A stretch of 64,000 bases of DNA from NCBI GenBank assembly GCA_022818135.1, contig JAFMSR010000015.1:1107002-1171001 (forward strand), in the 5' to 3' direction. The notes beneath the pieces were generated by a model. The model was given only the letters and a program-made list of their open reading frames with translations, did not search any database and was not told where the DNA came from. This document shows positions 35,830 to 49,110 of this stretch, in pieces. The position numbers and the translations under genes were made by a program. Position 1 is the first letter of the stretch, and each line of letters begins with the position of its first letter. This DNA is from Saxidomus purpurata. Its lineage: Eukaryota; Mollusca; Bivalvia; Venerida; Veneridae.

Positions 35830-38103
35830 ACTATCAAAGCAACAGTTCCATGAAATTTGATTATAATTGCCCATGTGTTTAAGGAGATGTCGCTTAAAGA
35901 TATTTCTAGCTTTCACTAGGCCCATGTATACATCAGGACAAAACTGTTTAATTTAAGTTGTAGAAAACCATCCAAAGAACAATCTTGTGGAGTCTTGGTT
36001 GAAATTGGCTCAGCGGTAAAGATGCAGATTACGTTTAAAGGTTTTCTATTTTTAGCTCTGTTTGCCATTCTAGCAGCACCCTTTGTGCAATTTAGAAGAT
36101 GACTCCCCATGCGACTTTTAAGTGACATTTGGTTGAAATTAGACAAGTGGTTAAGGAGAAGGTGCTGTTTTAGGGTGTTATATTTTTAGCTTTGGTGGCC
36201 ATTTTGTGTAGTTGACCTAAACGACTTGAACAAGTTTGGTAGAGACCGTTCAATAATATTTCCTGTGAAGTTTGGTTGGAACTAGCTATGTGGTTTCAAA
36301 GGAGATACCGTTTACAGGTAAAGTAATTGTTATCGAATGACGCACCATGCCGGGCTACGGACCATCAAGCTGTCACAATAGGTCACAATGCCGGGCTACG
36401 GACCATCAAGCTGTCACAATAGGTCACAATATGAGCACAGAGTGCCCAGGTGAGCTGAAAACGTAAAGAAGCATCTTCTGAGAACACTCTGACGTCATCA
36501 GTATCATATGGTTGCCTCAACGGACTGTTTTCGATATGACATGAAGCAGGGCGTGGATTCTGTGTTTGTCCTATGGTACTTTTTCCAGGTCAGCTGACAT
36601 AGTGATAATAAGATAATTTAAGATAATTAAATGTTTTGTTTAGGAAAAATATAAAAAATATATATAATGCAATTTTCTCAGACTTTAGCTTACTTGGACC
36701 TTTTTTTACATAGCAAACTTTAGATAACTCAACACGTTGGAAGAGAAAATGTATACCTTTATGGTATTACATTGACATTGTACTAACCGCCATATAAGTT
36801 AAATGTGTGTAGATGCTATTGAAAAGCATAAATAAACTTAATAATTTTCTTCATTTTTATCTTTTTGTTTCTAACCTTTTTAAAACATGCACACCATCAT
36901 TTATAATAAAAATCAAAATAGATAAAATAAAACTATTATCAACTTTTAAATACTGTAAAGGTAGCTATGCAGTAGATGATTATGAAAAACAGAAGCTAGG
37001 CTATCATACTGCGAATACACAGGTCTGTCTGGACCCCTGTCTGGACCCCTGTGGCCACATACCACACAGTCTTGTTCAATTGTCTTTAAAATAGCACGTA
37101 GTCAATCATGCATATATATGTATAAATTAAACGCCGCTACAGAGCGTAATCCGATCGTACCGCATATATACCTCGCCAGAGGGCGGCGGACCTAATAAGC
37201 ACGAGTACGAACCGAAATATGTAAGCGTAAGTTATTGAAGCATAACTCTCATGCCACATTTTATAATTCCGTTAAAGGGATAAAATACGCTATGTCAAAC
37301 GAAAAAAGGAAGTATTACGTGCATCAGTTTACTACGGAAATGAAAGAATCCTCTTTACATATTAATGTAATATCTTCTATGTAACGGCACAACTAAATTA
37401 TGGTTTATTTTCTGGAACAGATATGAAATGAGTATTCCACTTGCTCTAATCATGTGGAATGTTGCAGCTTTCCGACTTTTTTTTATCCGGTACCAACGAT
37501 AAAACTTTAAAATACATAGTTTCGAACTTGTGAAACAAGAGCATAGAAGCTTTCAAGCTTTACGGAGGTTTAAACGAAAACAAAACGAAAGGATTGCATC
37601 ACTTTAATAAATATAAAAATAAGTCTACTTTTCTTTCATCATAGACAAAAGAAAAATTATCATTCACTTGCTAAAATGTTAACACAATCAATTTCATTTG
37701 TGAATTTAATTTTAAGGTGTTGATAGAAATACATTAGACAGTACAAAGTTGTTGTATAGGGGGTCAGATGAGATGTTTCAATATTGAGAAAAAAAGGAAA
37801 TTCAAAATTGTCATAAATGTAATTTTTTTCACCATGCGATAAAACAGTTACAGGATAGAAAACTCGGTATAATGGGCATATAACAGAATACATATTATGT
37901 ACTGGGGCTATATAAATGGAAGGTCTGTGGAAAAAATTGAGGCAACTTAATGTCATAAAGTATTGGGTAACTAGTATAAATTATAAGGGTTTTAAACCTA
38001 AGGACAATATATATGTGTGTATATATATCAGAACTACATCTGTAAAAATATGTACACATCCGTATTTAAATTACACCATGTTACACTGATGATTTAATCT
38101 GAT
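35830..38103. other. Non-coding stretch with a small tandem duplication
   Basis: A 41-bp unit beginning ATGCCGGGCTACGGACCATC is present twice in tandem at about 36348-36429. Short frames at 35916-36146, 36813-37094 and 37660-37956 lack recognisable domains. Confidence 0.5.
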
Positions 38104-38105
38104 TA

Positions 38106-38295
38106 CAGTAAACTTCGTACATAACGAACCCCTTGGTTTCCATTTAAATGAGTTCTTTATATCCGGAGTTTGTTATATTCATATTAATAGTATTTTCATA
38201 TTAAGTAAAGAAGGAAAAAACCTCGGGTCAAGAGAATTTGTTCGAAGTATCCGGAATTTCGGTATATCCGGAGTCGTTATATACGGAGTTGACTG
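38106..38295. mobile_element. TA-flanked MITE, pogo/Tigger-like, 190 bp
   Basis: Left end CAGTAAACTTCGTACATAAC; right end, reverse-complemented, CAGTCAACTCCGTATATAAC. TA on each side. ATATCCGGAGT repeats are subterminal. The CAGT.AACT..GTA.ATAACGA terminus is the usual pogo/Tigger style. Confidence 0.8.
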
Positions 38296-38299
38296 TATA

Positions 38300-38730
38300 T
38301 TAGTAGGAACAAACAAATCTTGCATAAAAGCAGTGATCGAGAGATAATGGGGGACAACTTAATGAAGTCGCCAGGTCTTTCCATGCATAGATTATTGCCC
38401 TTTGTGAATGTTTTAATCAAGACGTGAAAGGTTAGGACATTTAAACATCAAATTTCAACTGCAATCATGTCAGTATACTTTATCGAAAAGTTAAGTTTGG
38501 GCGAAACATTTCTTAGCAATTAATGAACTTAACCCATCTAACTTCCAATTTGGGAAAATCTAGTTCCTTGAATAGGGGTGTTTTGAAGAAATCTTGAGCA
38601 GACGGCATTGTTTTTGTCGTCTGCTCGTGTGTTTCACTTATATTTTACTAGACACTATGTACAAATGCGTTAATGGGCAGTCCGTGGTTCTTAATTTAGT
38701 AAATTTTTATGTTATTTCCAGGAAAATGTT
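38300..38730. other. Non-coding stretch, nothing recognised
   Basis: No repeat partner or coding frame supported. Confidence 0.4.
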
Positions 38731-38888
38731 GTAAACTCTGGCAGTTGCGGGTTCGAGCCCCACTGGGGCCACGACTGTACCTCCTCATATGAAACCAGTT
38801 CTGATTTTTCCAGGAAGCGGACTCGAGAGTGACTGGGTAAGCTACAAGCTTTCTTCACAATCGAGCTTAAATAAATTAGTATAAACTA
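38731..38888 (+). mobile_element. 5'-truncated tRNA-SINE (second family), copy 2
   Basis: B box in GCGGGTTCGAGCCCCACTGG, then GGAAGCGGACTCGAGAGTGA and the tail AATAAATTAGTATAAAC. Same family as 28594-28745. Confidence 0.75.
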
Positions 38889-39208
38889 AGAACCGTTGCA
38901 CGGGGACGAGGATTCTAAGTAACGTGGAGACCAACATAACAGCATATTGAATATTCTTAGTGAACCTGCAACTTTAATGCCTGCTAAAGTCAACGCAGCC
39001 GTTACGTTTTTCTTAATCGTTGTGTCAATGTTTATAATGGTCTCCATGACAACTTCACCGTTTCGTCGTAAAAAACATTTACAAAAATGTTAAACGTTTC
39101 GGGTGGTGATTCATCTGCTGTAATGATATTATTGGAATCTGAGACAAGAGCGCCCAATCAAGTTTCAGTTAACATCATTGCTTTAGTTATCAAATTTGTT
39201 CTTCACAG

Positions 39209-39860
39209 TAGAATACATCATTCGCGTCGTAGTTGTCCCGAACAGAATTGAGTTTATGTTTTCTTTTCTTGGAGTGCTATGCTTCGGTGATACTTACTTA
39301 TTGATCTCAATGTTACAGTGTTTGAACGCAAAGGAGTTTCTCGGATACTGCTTGCTCAGAGGGTTCTCGAACATTTCAAAACAGAAATGAATACAGATGT
39401 TATTGTAAGCACGTTCACAGCTAGTGTTGGAGAACTGATGTTCGTTTCAAGTCTCTTTGCTATTGGATTGGTACTCTTGCATTTGTGTCTCACGGTCTGT
39501 TTCGTTATAGAGACTGGAGGTAGCTCCGCAGAATTCTCTCATTTCCAAAGTACTCCAGAAGCTTGCTACTGGGCCAATATAACTCTCACAACAGTGGGTT
39601 ACGGTGATGTGCTTGCAATCACGCCAGGAGGGAGAATCTTTAGTGCTTTCACTTCACTCCTCGGTTTGGTCATAATTGGTTTTCTTGTATCTGTATTGGT
39701 TAAAAATTTCATGGAATATTCTAAACAGATTCAGAATCGCATTACATTTCATGGTGTGGCGCATGAATACAAAAATGAAGTAGAATGTGGCCATCTTATA
39801 TCTTCTTCTGCCGTTGGCCAGAATGTCTATCTGTCGCTTTTGCAACAGTTTAAAAAGTAG
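39209..39860 (+). pseudogene. Voltage-gated K+ channel (Kv) pore fragment, frameshifted
   Basis: After an acceptor-like TTTGTTCTTCACAG the frame reads VEYIIRVVVVPNRIEF, typical of the Kv S2-S3 region. It then loses register between about 39285 and 39318 and continues in another frame to the stop at 39860. The second part has a weak S4 (RKGVSRILLAQRVLEHFK, few charges), S5, a pore loop with the canonical filter TTVGYGD, and S6 LGLVIIGFLVSVLVKNFMEY. S6 lacks the Pro-Val-Pro hinge of Shaker/Shab/Shaw channels. No introns of plausible length could repair the shift (29-46 bp at most). The T1 domain and S1 are absent nearby. Either a decayed paralogue or a real last exon with an assembly error. Confidence 0.65.
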
Positions 39861-40099
39861 ACTTAACTTCGAGGGACCACAAAACAGAGCAAAAAGAGTA
39901 CCAAAATAGTATACATGATAGAAATCTATCGGATATTTGTTGTTGTTGTTTATGCTAAAACATGTAAACCTAACATTTGTTTGACATGTACGCCGTACTT
40001 GTTTTCCTGGCAGTCTAGAGGAATGTTTGTGACATGTGTAACAAATTGCTCCAATTTCTGAATAATAGTTTCTGTCATGAGCATAAGGTGCAGATAGAA

Positions 40100-40216
40100 A
40101 TATCCGTCACCGAGGGTAACTGTTTTGGCGGGAACGGGGCTCTGTCGAGGTTCCGCAAAACAGTTACCCGAGGAGAGCCGAGTTCCCGCCAAAACAGTTA
40201 CCCGAGGTGACGGATA
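40100..40216. repeat. Palindrome, ~50-bp arms
   Basis: The left arm ATCCGTCACCGAGGGTAACT continues to GTTTTGGCGGGAAC. The right arm GTTCCCGCCAAAACAGTTAC continues to CCGAGGTGACGGAT. A third partial copy (CAAAACAGTTACCCGAG) lies in the loop. Likely a hairpin MITE. Confidence 0.75.
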
Positions 40217-40459
40217 ATTCCATCTGAGCCAAATGTCTCATGATGGAAACTTTTTCTTGAATACCGTCTTACACTTTAAAGAAGATTTTTAAAGGCAAAC
40301 TTATCAAAATGATGAATTATCATAAAACTCAAACGATATTCCGACGTTGTGTTTATGAAAGTGACGTCACAATGTTTATAACGTTGCGTCAGTTTGTTTG
40401 TTAGATGTGCTTATGGTCCATCATCCTTTTTCAAGGTATATATACGGTACGACCTTTAG

Positions 40460-40720
40460 AGAAAGATACAGATACAAGGGAATCCGGGTACCAGACCCTA
40501 GCTCTTTTACGAATAGACCCCTCCGTTCTTGTTTACATGCCCGGTGTAAAGCACCGATACACGTGAGACTACCTCTGAATTTCTAACCAGTTCTTCTCTA
40601 GATGGGTGGGAAACACTGAAAAGCGTTTCTGAAATTTCCAGTGCCCCGGCCGGGATTCGAACCGGGGACCTCCTGATTGGCAGTCCAGAGCGTTAACCAC
40701 TTGACACCTGCACCACCCTA
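40460..40720 (-). mobile_element. tRNA-derived SINE (first family), copy 2
   Basis: Reads from 40720 on the minus strand: A-box-like GTCAAGTGGTTAACGCTC, anticodon-like arm, B box GGTTCGAATCC, then the body shared with 28044-28275 and a 3' part (GGAATCCCGG-type, GGTCTGGTACCC) shared with 63533-63791. Confidence 0.88.
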
Positions 40721-40721
40721 T

Positions 40722-41049
40722 ATAACGTTACGTCATAAGTAATTCACGAGAGTAGTCAGGCATAGGAGGGGTGCAAGACCGGTGTTTCCGGCATGAGCAA
40801 AATCACCGGAAATGCCGATCCGATAAGCAAGAATATCGTGTGACGTAACAAAATTGTTTGGTAGCGACCTCAATCTTTTTTACTGAAAGAAAATCAATAC
40901 ATGTACTTGTTTGCTTTTTAAAGTGTTCTGTAGCGTACAAATCATGTACCGGATCAAGTGTATTTATTTTTTATTTTGCTTTTGACCGGCCGATGGAGAC
41001 TTTTCCAAATTATTCTTCTAAACCAAAAAGCAGTTAGACTATATTTTAG
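40722..41049. other. Non-coding stretch, nothing recognised
   Basis: No repeat partner or frame supported between the SINE and the large inverted repeat. Confidence 0.4.
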
Positions 41050-43016
41050 TGCTGCAACATGATGAGCAAATGAGGCCTATTTCTAGAGGTAACCGGGGCA
41101 CCCAATACCACATTTTGTATTATATATCAAAATGACCGCCAGGGTCTGTAGTTTCTGAAACTGCTTGTTGCAGTTGCCAAATCCGTGCCGCAACATGAAT
41201 ATCAGGGTGTAATTTACGTTACCCCTAAAATCTTAAAACAAAAGAAAAGAAGTTCACACTGAGTTATTACTCTGGTAACGCATGATATATTAGTAATTAC
41301 ATCATATTTGATAATAACAATTTGTGTACATAAATTATATCCATTCAAATTCTGTGTTTGACCATAGTAAAACATACGAGTGCCAAGTACTTTACATGAC
41401 CTTACGTTACAAAATATTGTAATATAGATTTTATCATTTGTTATGATAAAGTTTGATTATTGGTACAGATCAATGAAATAATCAACTAAGTCACACATTT
41501 TCTTTCTAATGAACACAGATTAGAATCCACATAACATGTACTTTACGCTATATCAATGTTAAAATACGTTACTTTTGATAACATAATATTAAGAAAAATG
41601 ACAACATTGACGACAACTGCTTAACTTATAAAATACATTTGATATATGACATTTGCGAAATGATTTACTCTAACACATGTTATGAAGTGAATAAATCTGA
41701 CATATGGAGCAGTGTACTTTACGTTACTTTACGTTACTATAAGATAGAAATGCACCATACAATAGCCTTAACTATTGAGGTGCAAAGTGCATATTTTCTC
41801 ATTTAATATGTTTTTTGTAATCTTTATAGTAGTAAAGATAAGAATTGAAACAAATGCATTTCACATAATCTTTCAGCTCAACATAGATCTAAATTCTAAA
41901 TACATCTTACATGTACATTTAGTACAGCAGATATATGACGGTTTACTATGTTACCATCACAAATTTTAAGATACAAGTACATTGTATGTAAATTATTCAA
42001 ACAGGTTCTAAAAAATTAAAGACTCCCACATTTATCACAAAGGTCAATACATGTCATTTCCTATGGTTTGTTACACTGTCTTCATCAGTCAGATCTTGAT
42101 TTGTAATTTACATGACTCTGCATTACTAACTTAATAGCATAGATAGGTTATACTGTAGATTATTTATTGGTATGTATGTTCATTTAATGACAAATCATAA
42201 AATACTGACATGTTTTTGAAGTTGCTTACACCCAACTTAATTTGAGAAAAGGACGTGTCAAGAAGCACTGAAATTTACATTACTTTACGTTATATAATAA
42301 AAAATAAAAGGTAAATATTTATGAAATAAATTGTAAGTGTCTGGCAAGAATATGCTAGTTACTGCATAAGAAAGAGTATCGGTTCGAAACTGACGGTTGG
42401 ATTTTTGCACACTGATTGTAGTTTATACTTTGTTGCTAGCCATATGCAATAATGAAAAACAAGATGATTATGGTTATAGACGTTTAACCGTCAAATGAAT
42501 AGAACATATATACAATTGAAAAATAAGCAAATGATCATTTTGTTGATATTTCGTTTTATTCATGATAAATGAGCATTCAGTGGGATTATAAGTTAGAAGA
42601 TTACTAGGTAAAATATGAATATCTTAATGCCAGCAAATAAAAGAAAATAATGAAAAATCAACACTTATGCACAATCTTTTATTAATATTATCTGAATTTT
42701 TTTTCTTTTTATTCATCAATTTAGATCGAGTAACGTAAATTACATAACTCTACTGAAGCTTTTTGCAGAACAAAATGCTAACCATTTTGAATATGCAAGG
42801 CCATAATTCAAACCTGTGAATACAGACATATGTGTGGTTAACATGTATCAGTGGGTGCCTGTAGCTTCATTTTATCAGTGTTTAAGTGCACTCAAATGAA
42901 TGATTTCTTTTCAGTGACTACTTCCTTTGTGTTCTTATTCCACCTAGAAGAAGTACCTTGTTAAGGAGCACATTGATTGGTGAAGAATTTTACTATCCCA
43001 CAACATTTTATAACAC
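41050..43016 (+). repeat. Left arm of the large inverted repeat
   Basis: Contains TACTTTACGTTACTTTACGT near 41708. The 64-codon frame at 41775-41969 has a near-identical inverted counterpart at 50605-50799; it is a repeat shadow. No gene. Confidence 0.8.
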
Positions 43017-43019
43017 GGA

Positions 43020-43681
43020 TTATTTAATATTTAGGTGAATGTATGACATTGTAGCTTTACTACTGCATAAGATTTGAAAGAGTTATGAATCAAAACGTTT
43101 ATTTAGGTCCGTGATTAAAAGTAGTATTTTGTAGTTTACTTTACACAGAAATGTACGATAAAATATATTAAAGTCTGGATTATCAAATTTATCAATGACT
43201 GTATTGTTTACAGATAATGAATTCCAGGAATTTTATTTTTGAATTGAAATTGAAACGACTGCATTTTGTTACATGTTCTGCTGCGCTTAATTTGTTAAAT
43301 TACTGTTGCTTTCATAAGTTTTCATATAGTAACATAATATACACTGCAAAGTACCACTGACGGTTAAATGAATGAAGTGTTTAACATTAAATGTGCATTT
43401 AATGCGCTGCTTGGATAAATTCAGTGGCGCATGCATTAGTTTAATGCTTACTGTATATATCAATGTTTAATTCTTATCACTACTTGTAACGTAATGTTAA
43501 AATACTTTGAAATTGAGTAAGCAGTAAGCTTAACATAATGGGAGATGTACTTCTTTTCATTATCACACAACGTGAAGAAGTCACTTAAATTGCACCATAA
43601 TAATGAGATGAAATGTACTTTGTATAAATATACTTCGATTAGATGATATAAATTCACAAAAGTTACATAATACTGTGAACC
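43020..43681. other. Interior of the inverted repeat, left of the LINE
   Basis: AT-rich, with no coding frame supported. CTACTTGTAACGTAATG near 43480 shows the same motif style as the arms. Confidence 0.4.
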
Positions 43682-43689
43682 TGATGTAT

Positions 43690-46600
43690 TACAGAACAGA
43701 ACAGAACAGAACAGAATCTTTATTTCCTCCTCACGGGAGATTGACATGTTACATGTCATATATGGATTACAAAACATAAATACAATATATACAACTTACA
43801 AAGCAATCAAAGACATACAAAGAATAAGATAGGTACATGATTACGATTGTCTGTTTCCGTGCACGGGGTAACTGTCCTCTAATTACATATAGTTATTGAG
43901 ACATTCAACTACATACTCAAATAAGATCGTGAATATTACGTCTATCTGGGAATCCGGGACACACGGTCCATTTTCATATTTTGCACCTAGGAGATACAAG
44001 AAGAACATTTTCGAGTCTAGATGTTTTAGATTCAATATAAATTCATCATCGCAGAAATAGCGGAGTTTACCATACAGCAACTCTCGTCTATCTGCACTAA
44101 TGGTACAACTTGCAATTACGTGCGTTAAGCTGTCGCTATAATATTGGTTGCAAGAACTACATTTTTCAAGCAGTGGATATAATGGACGAACCCGGATGTT
44201 TGCGATAATTTCAATTAAGAGCTTATGGTGCAGACTTTTACCAATAGTGTAAATGAAAGCAGGCTCTATAACAGTATGTAGAGTTTTAAAATAGTCAAAG
44301 TCTGCGTCTCGCGCCACAGTCGTGTTTCCACTAACGATATAGCTACTGATACTTTGGACTTCCAAGTGTGTTTAGACGGTAGGATTCGTCGGGAAATAAA
44401 ATTGTTAATTATAAAACATAAGTTGTATTTTTCTAGTATCTTACATATATCAGGAATATACCCTGCACTGACGGTTTTACGATCGCGTAAATACAAATGA
44501 TACTTTCTTACGAATATTTGTAGTGTGATTGTGTCAAATGGAAGTGACAATATTTTATGAAGGAACAATAGTTTTCGCTTTTCTACCTCGCTGGACAACC
44601 GATATAACCCCAACATAGACTCACACATGTCTGATCTTGTACGAGTTGGCAAGCCTTGTATTTTTTTAACCACAAAATGTTGAAAGCGATTCAAAATATT
44701 AATATCTGTTTTGGTTAAATCATTCAACAATTCTGAGCCATAGAGTACTATTGGTATTATTATTTTCTTGTAAATATTAACGACAGTTATTGGGTTAACT
44801 CCATGAGGGTGTAACCCCATACCAGTCATGGCGAAAAAGGAATTCTTTCCTTTTTGACACCGGTCTTCTATCCGACGTGACATTTTCATATTGCTATCTT
44901 GCAATATGCACATGCGCTAGAGGGACTTTCCTTAAGTTTGTATAAGAGTTCATCAATATATATTAAGTAGAACAAAGTAGAAAGAACCCCTCCTTGACGA
45001 ACCCCACGTGTCACCTTGACCGAACGGGACATAAGTCCCTGCATACGAATAATACATGAAAGGTTGTTATATGAATTCATAAGCATACGTATGACTTTAC
45101 CGCTAATACCTAATTGTCCTATCTTGTAAAATAACCCAACGTGCCATACTTCATCAAAGGCCCCCTTTATGTCCAGAAACGACACCATCACATCGGAGTG
45201 TCGTTCTGATAGATAGTATACAGTTTCCTGTAGGTTAAATGCTGCAGTTAGGCAACTAAACCCTTTCTGGAAACCTTGCTGCTGAGGACATGGAAATGTT
45301 GGTGAGTAGATTTGAAGGAATGTCCCCATTCTATTTAACCATACTTTTTCGAATAATTTATTTAGACAATTTAGTAAAGATACCGGACGGTAACTGTTTG
45401 GGTCTATTTTGCTTTTACCGTTGCCTTTATAGATAGGTATGGTGACGCTAGTTCGCCAGGAGTCCGGTATGTATTCGTGCTTTAGCACTGAATTGAACAG
45501 GGCTACTACAGCATAGATTAGTGCGGGTGGGTGTTCATTGCAAACTTTATCAATCCCAGGGGCTTTTCTTACTTTTAAATCTTTTATAATGGGTACTAAT
45601 TCTTCGTACGTAATCGGTGTCGTTAACGTGTAATCATGTCTACCCATTTCTTTATTACAATAGTCAACTAGTGTTTCCTCAATACGCATGTCGAATACTG
45701 ACCCTGCATTATGCTTCTGAAATACTGCTTGGTAGTGCATGCGAAAACCGTCAATGATGTCGCAGTCTGTATATACCGAGTCATTGATATGAATAGTACA
45801 TACTTCAGACGGCTTATTTTGACGTTTTCTCAGAATTTTCCAAAATAACCTGTAATCAGTTTCTGCCGCTTGGTCTAATTCATTGATCACGTGTCTTAAA
45901 TATTTGTTGGACTCTAGTCTTTGAATGCGCCTAAAGTTTGATTTTGCTGCTTTATATTGCCTGAATGATAAATGCTCGTTCCCTCTCGGACGGCCTTCTA
46001 ATAACCAAACCCGCCGCAAGCGCTTGATTTTTTGTGGGCATCCTTTACAGCCTGTGACCAGTAGGGTTTGGCAAACGAATTGAATTTTGACTTAGGTAAT
46101 TTCTGTTGTGCATTTAAGACCGCTTGCACGATGACATTATTAATCTCATTCGGCGATTGTTTCAGGGCTACGCTTAGGTCCTGTGATAGTATTTCAGTTA
46201 AGGCATGCTGATACGTGTTCATGTGTTGCTCTGTACACTTATTCCACGCTACGCACGATACTGGCTGGTTTGGTATGACTCTAAAATTACCGAGTACAAT
46301 CTGAGTACAGATTGGTAAATGGTCGGAAGTAAGAATTTCTGATTCTGGAATGATATACGTTTGACGGACACTATCTGTAAATGTTTGTTCAACTATATGA
46401 TCGATTGTACTTCTGCTATGAATGTATGTGTAATATGGTCCATTAGATGGATTCAAACTTGTGAGGTTCTTTGTTTTAACAAACATACTCAAGCAAGCAG
46501 ATTTTGTATAACGTTGTACGGAATCATTGCAATTTTTTACTATTTCACTATTGAAGTCTCCGGCGAATAGCACGTTACCTCTTTGACAGTAGGTGCAAAA

Positions 46601-46722
46601 TAATGACTGTAAATCACTAAGAACAGTTTCGTAGTTTTCGATATTGTTTTCGGCGGGCATGTATACACAGAATAGAACAGTAATCAGCATTTAGCGTAAC
46701 AGTATATAACTTCGGTAAAGTA
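43690..46722 (-). mobile_element. 5'-truncated non-LTR retrotransposon, internally deleted
   Basis: Read on the minus strand it starts inside the endonuclease domain (FAGDFNSEI, TIDHIVEQTF, SDHLPICTQI; frame 46690-45998). It shifts frame into the reverse transcriptase (46019-44886: SYRPVSLLN, FLDIKGAFDEVWH, RGVRQGGVLSTLFY), then into a C-terminal frame (44913-44266, 44365-43883). The F/YADD catalytic box is missing: the sequence jumps from just after LIYIDELLYKL to the post-catalytic region, so an internal deletion removed it. The 3' end is AATAAAGA plus TTCTG units. A candidate 8-bp target duplication, TGATGTAT, lies at 43682-43689 and 46723-46730. Jockey/CR1-like group; inactive. Confidence 0.85.
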
Positions 46723-46730
46723 TGATGTAT

Positions 46731-47531
46731 ACTATCGTAGTAATGTAAATTATATGTTAGTCACATTCAATTAATGAAATATGTTTAGCATTTGTCAAAT
46801 TTAATGGATCAGGTGTGATTTCAGAGAAAGCTACGTTAAAAATATTTGACACACTCGTATATATTATGGTATTATGTCAATATCTGTTGTAAACAAAGAT
46901 GTATTCAAATTAGTCACACATAATATTCCTAATGACATGGGTTTTAATCCTTATTGTCTGTACATTGTATTATATCATTAATAAAAATGTTACTTTTTAC
47001 CTCAAAACGTCAATGGAAATCACATAGTGTTCAGTTCAAAGAAAATGTTGATCCATTAAATTTGACAAATCCTAAACATATTTATGCATTGAGTGTGACA
47101 CATATATTATTTAAATTACTTTACGATACTTTAAGATTGAATGTGTACTTTACTTTTTGATAATAAGTCATAAATAAATAGTTTCTTATTTTCTATGTTC
47201 ATGATGCTTACATATTTGTAGCCACTAGCCAGTGAATGAAATTGTATATATTACGTTACCACTTATATATGATACCCGACTATATTATCGTATATGACAT
47301 TGAGATACATACAAATACAAAAACATCTTAATATTATATAATCTGTGTTAGGCCTAAAAAGTAGTCTGTTTCTTCCATAAATATTACATTAAAGACCTTG
47401 AAATAGCTGAAAACTGTTATGGGTACTCATCAAATTACAAAATCACACTAAAAAAAATAAATAAAAAAATCACCTATCTACCGACCCATCTTTTTTCAGC
47501 ATGTAACAAGAAACAGAAATATTTTTAGGCC
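46731..47531. repeat. Interior of the inverted repeat with a local inverted repeat
   Basis: 46745-46816 (CATTTGTCAAATTTAATGGA) is inverted at about 47050-47125 (TGATCCATTAAATTTGACAA). A unit containing CATCAAATTACAAAATCACA and TAGGCCTTATAAAAGG is duplicated at about 47428-47540 and 47737-47848. Confidence 0.65.
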
Positions 47532-49110
47532 TTATAAAAGGTTGTGGGATAGTAAAAGTCTTCCACAATTAATGTGCTCCTTAACGAGGTACTAATTCTA
47601 GGTGGAATAAGAACACAAAGGAAAAAGTCATTTAAAGGGAACCTTTCATTTTAGTATGTGACAAAATGAAGCTACAGGTACACACTGAAACAATTTAACC
47701 ATACATATGTCTTTATTCAAAGGTTTAAATTACCCATCAAATTACAAAATCACACTAAAAATTTTTTTTTTAAATTACCTACCTACCGACCCATCTTTTT
47801 TCAGCACGTTACAGGAAACAGAAATATTTTTAGGCCTTATAAAAGGAAATAGTCACTTAAAAGGAACCATTCATTTGAGTGCACTTAAACACTGATAAAA
47901 TGAAGCTACAGGTACACACTGATACACGTTAACCACAAATATGTCTTTATGGTGGGGGGGTGGTGTGGCGTTGTTTTTTTTTTTTTTTTATTCACAGGTT
48001 TGAATTATGGCCTTGCATATTCAAAATGGTTAGCATTTTGTTCTGCAAAAAGCTTCAGTAGATTTATGTAATTTACGTTACTCGATCTGCATTGATGAAT
48101 AAAATAGAAAAACAAATTCAGATAATATTTATAAAAGATTGTGCATAAGTGTTGATTTTTCATTATTTTCTTTTATTTGCTGGCATTAAGATATTCATAG
48201 TTTACCTAGTAATCTTCTAACTTATAATCCCACTGAATGCTCATTTATCATGAATAAAACGAAATATCAACAAAATGATCATTTGCTTATTTTTCAATTG
48301 TATATATGTTCTATTCATTTGACGGTTAAACGCCTATAACCATAATCATCTTGTTTTTCATTATTGCATATGGCTAGCAACAAAGTATAAACTACAATCA
48401 GTGTGCAAAAATCCAACCGTCAGTTTCGAACCGATACTCTTTCTTATGCAGTAACTCGAAATTAGCATATTCTTGCCAGACACTTACAATTTATTTCATA
48501 AATATTTACCTTTTATTTTTTTATTATATAACGTAAAGTAATGTAAATTTCAGTGCTTCTTGACACGTCCTTTTCTCAAATTAAGTGAACATACATACCA
48601 ATAAATAATCTACAGTATAACCTATCTATGCTATTAAGTTAGTAATGCAGAGTCATGTAAATTACAAATCAAGATCTGACTGATGAAGACAGTGTAACAA
48701 ACCATAGGAAATGACATGTATTGACCTTTGTGATAAATGTGGGAGTCTTTATTTTGTTAGAACCTGTTTGAATAATTTACATACAATGTACTTGTATCTT
48801 AAAATTTGTGATGGTAACATAGTAAACCGTCATATATCTGCTGTACTAAATGTACATGTAAGATGTATTTAGAATTAAGATCTATGTTGTGCATTTGTAA
48901 TGTATTATTACATGGATATAGCGTAAAGTACATGTTATGTGGATTCTAATCTGTGTTCATTAGAAAGAAAATGTGTGACTTAGTTGATTATTTCATTGAT
49001 CTGTACCAATAATCAAAATTTATCATAACAAATGATAAAATCTACATTACAATATTTTGTCATGTAAAGTACATGGTACTCGTATGTTTTACTATGGACA
49101 AACAAAATGA
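47532..49110 (-). repeat. Right arm of the large inverted repeat, block R1
   Basis: Inverted match to 41350-43016 with indels. It includes CAGTTTCGAACCGATACTCT and its partner near 42380. Confidence 0.8.

Noticed and set aside
39285..39317. Mini-intron that would restore the Kv frame
   Set aside because: The possible GT...AG spans are only 29-46 bp with weak donors, below plausible intron size.
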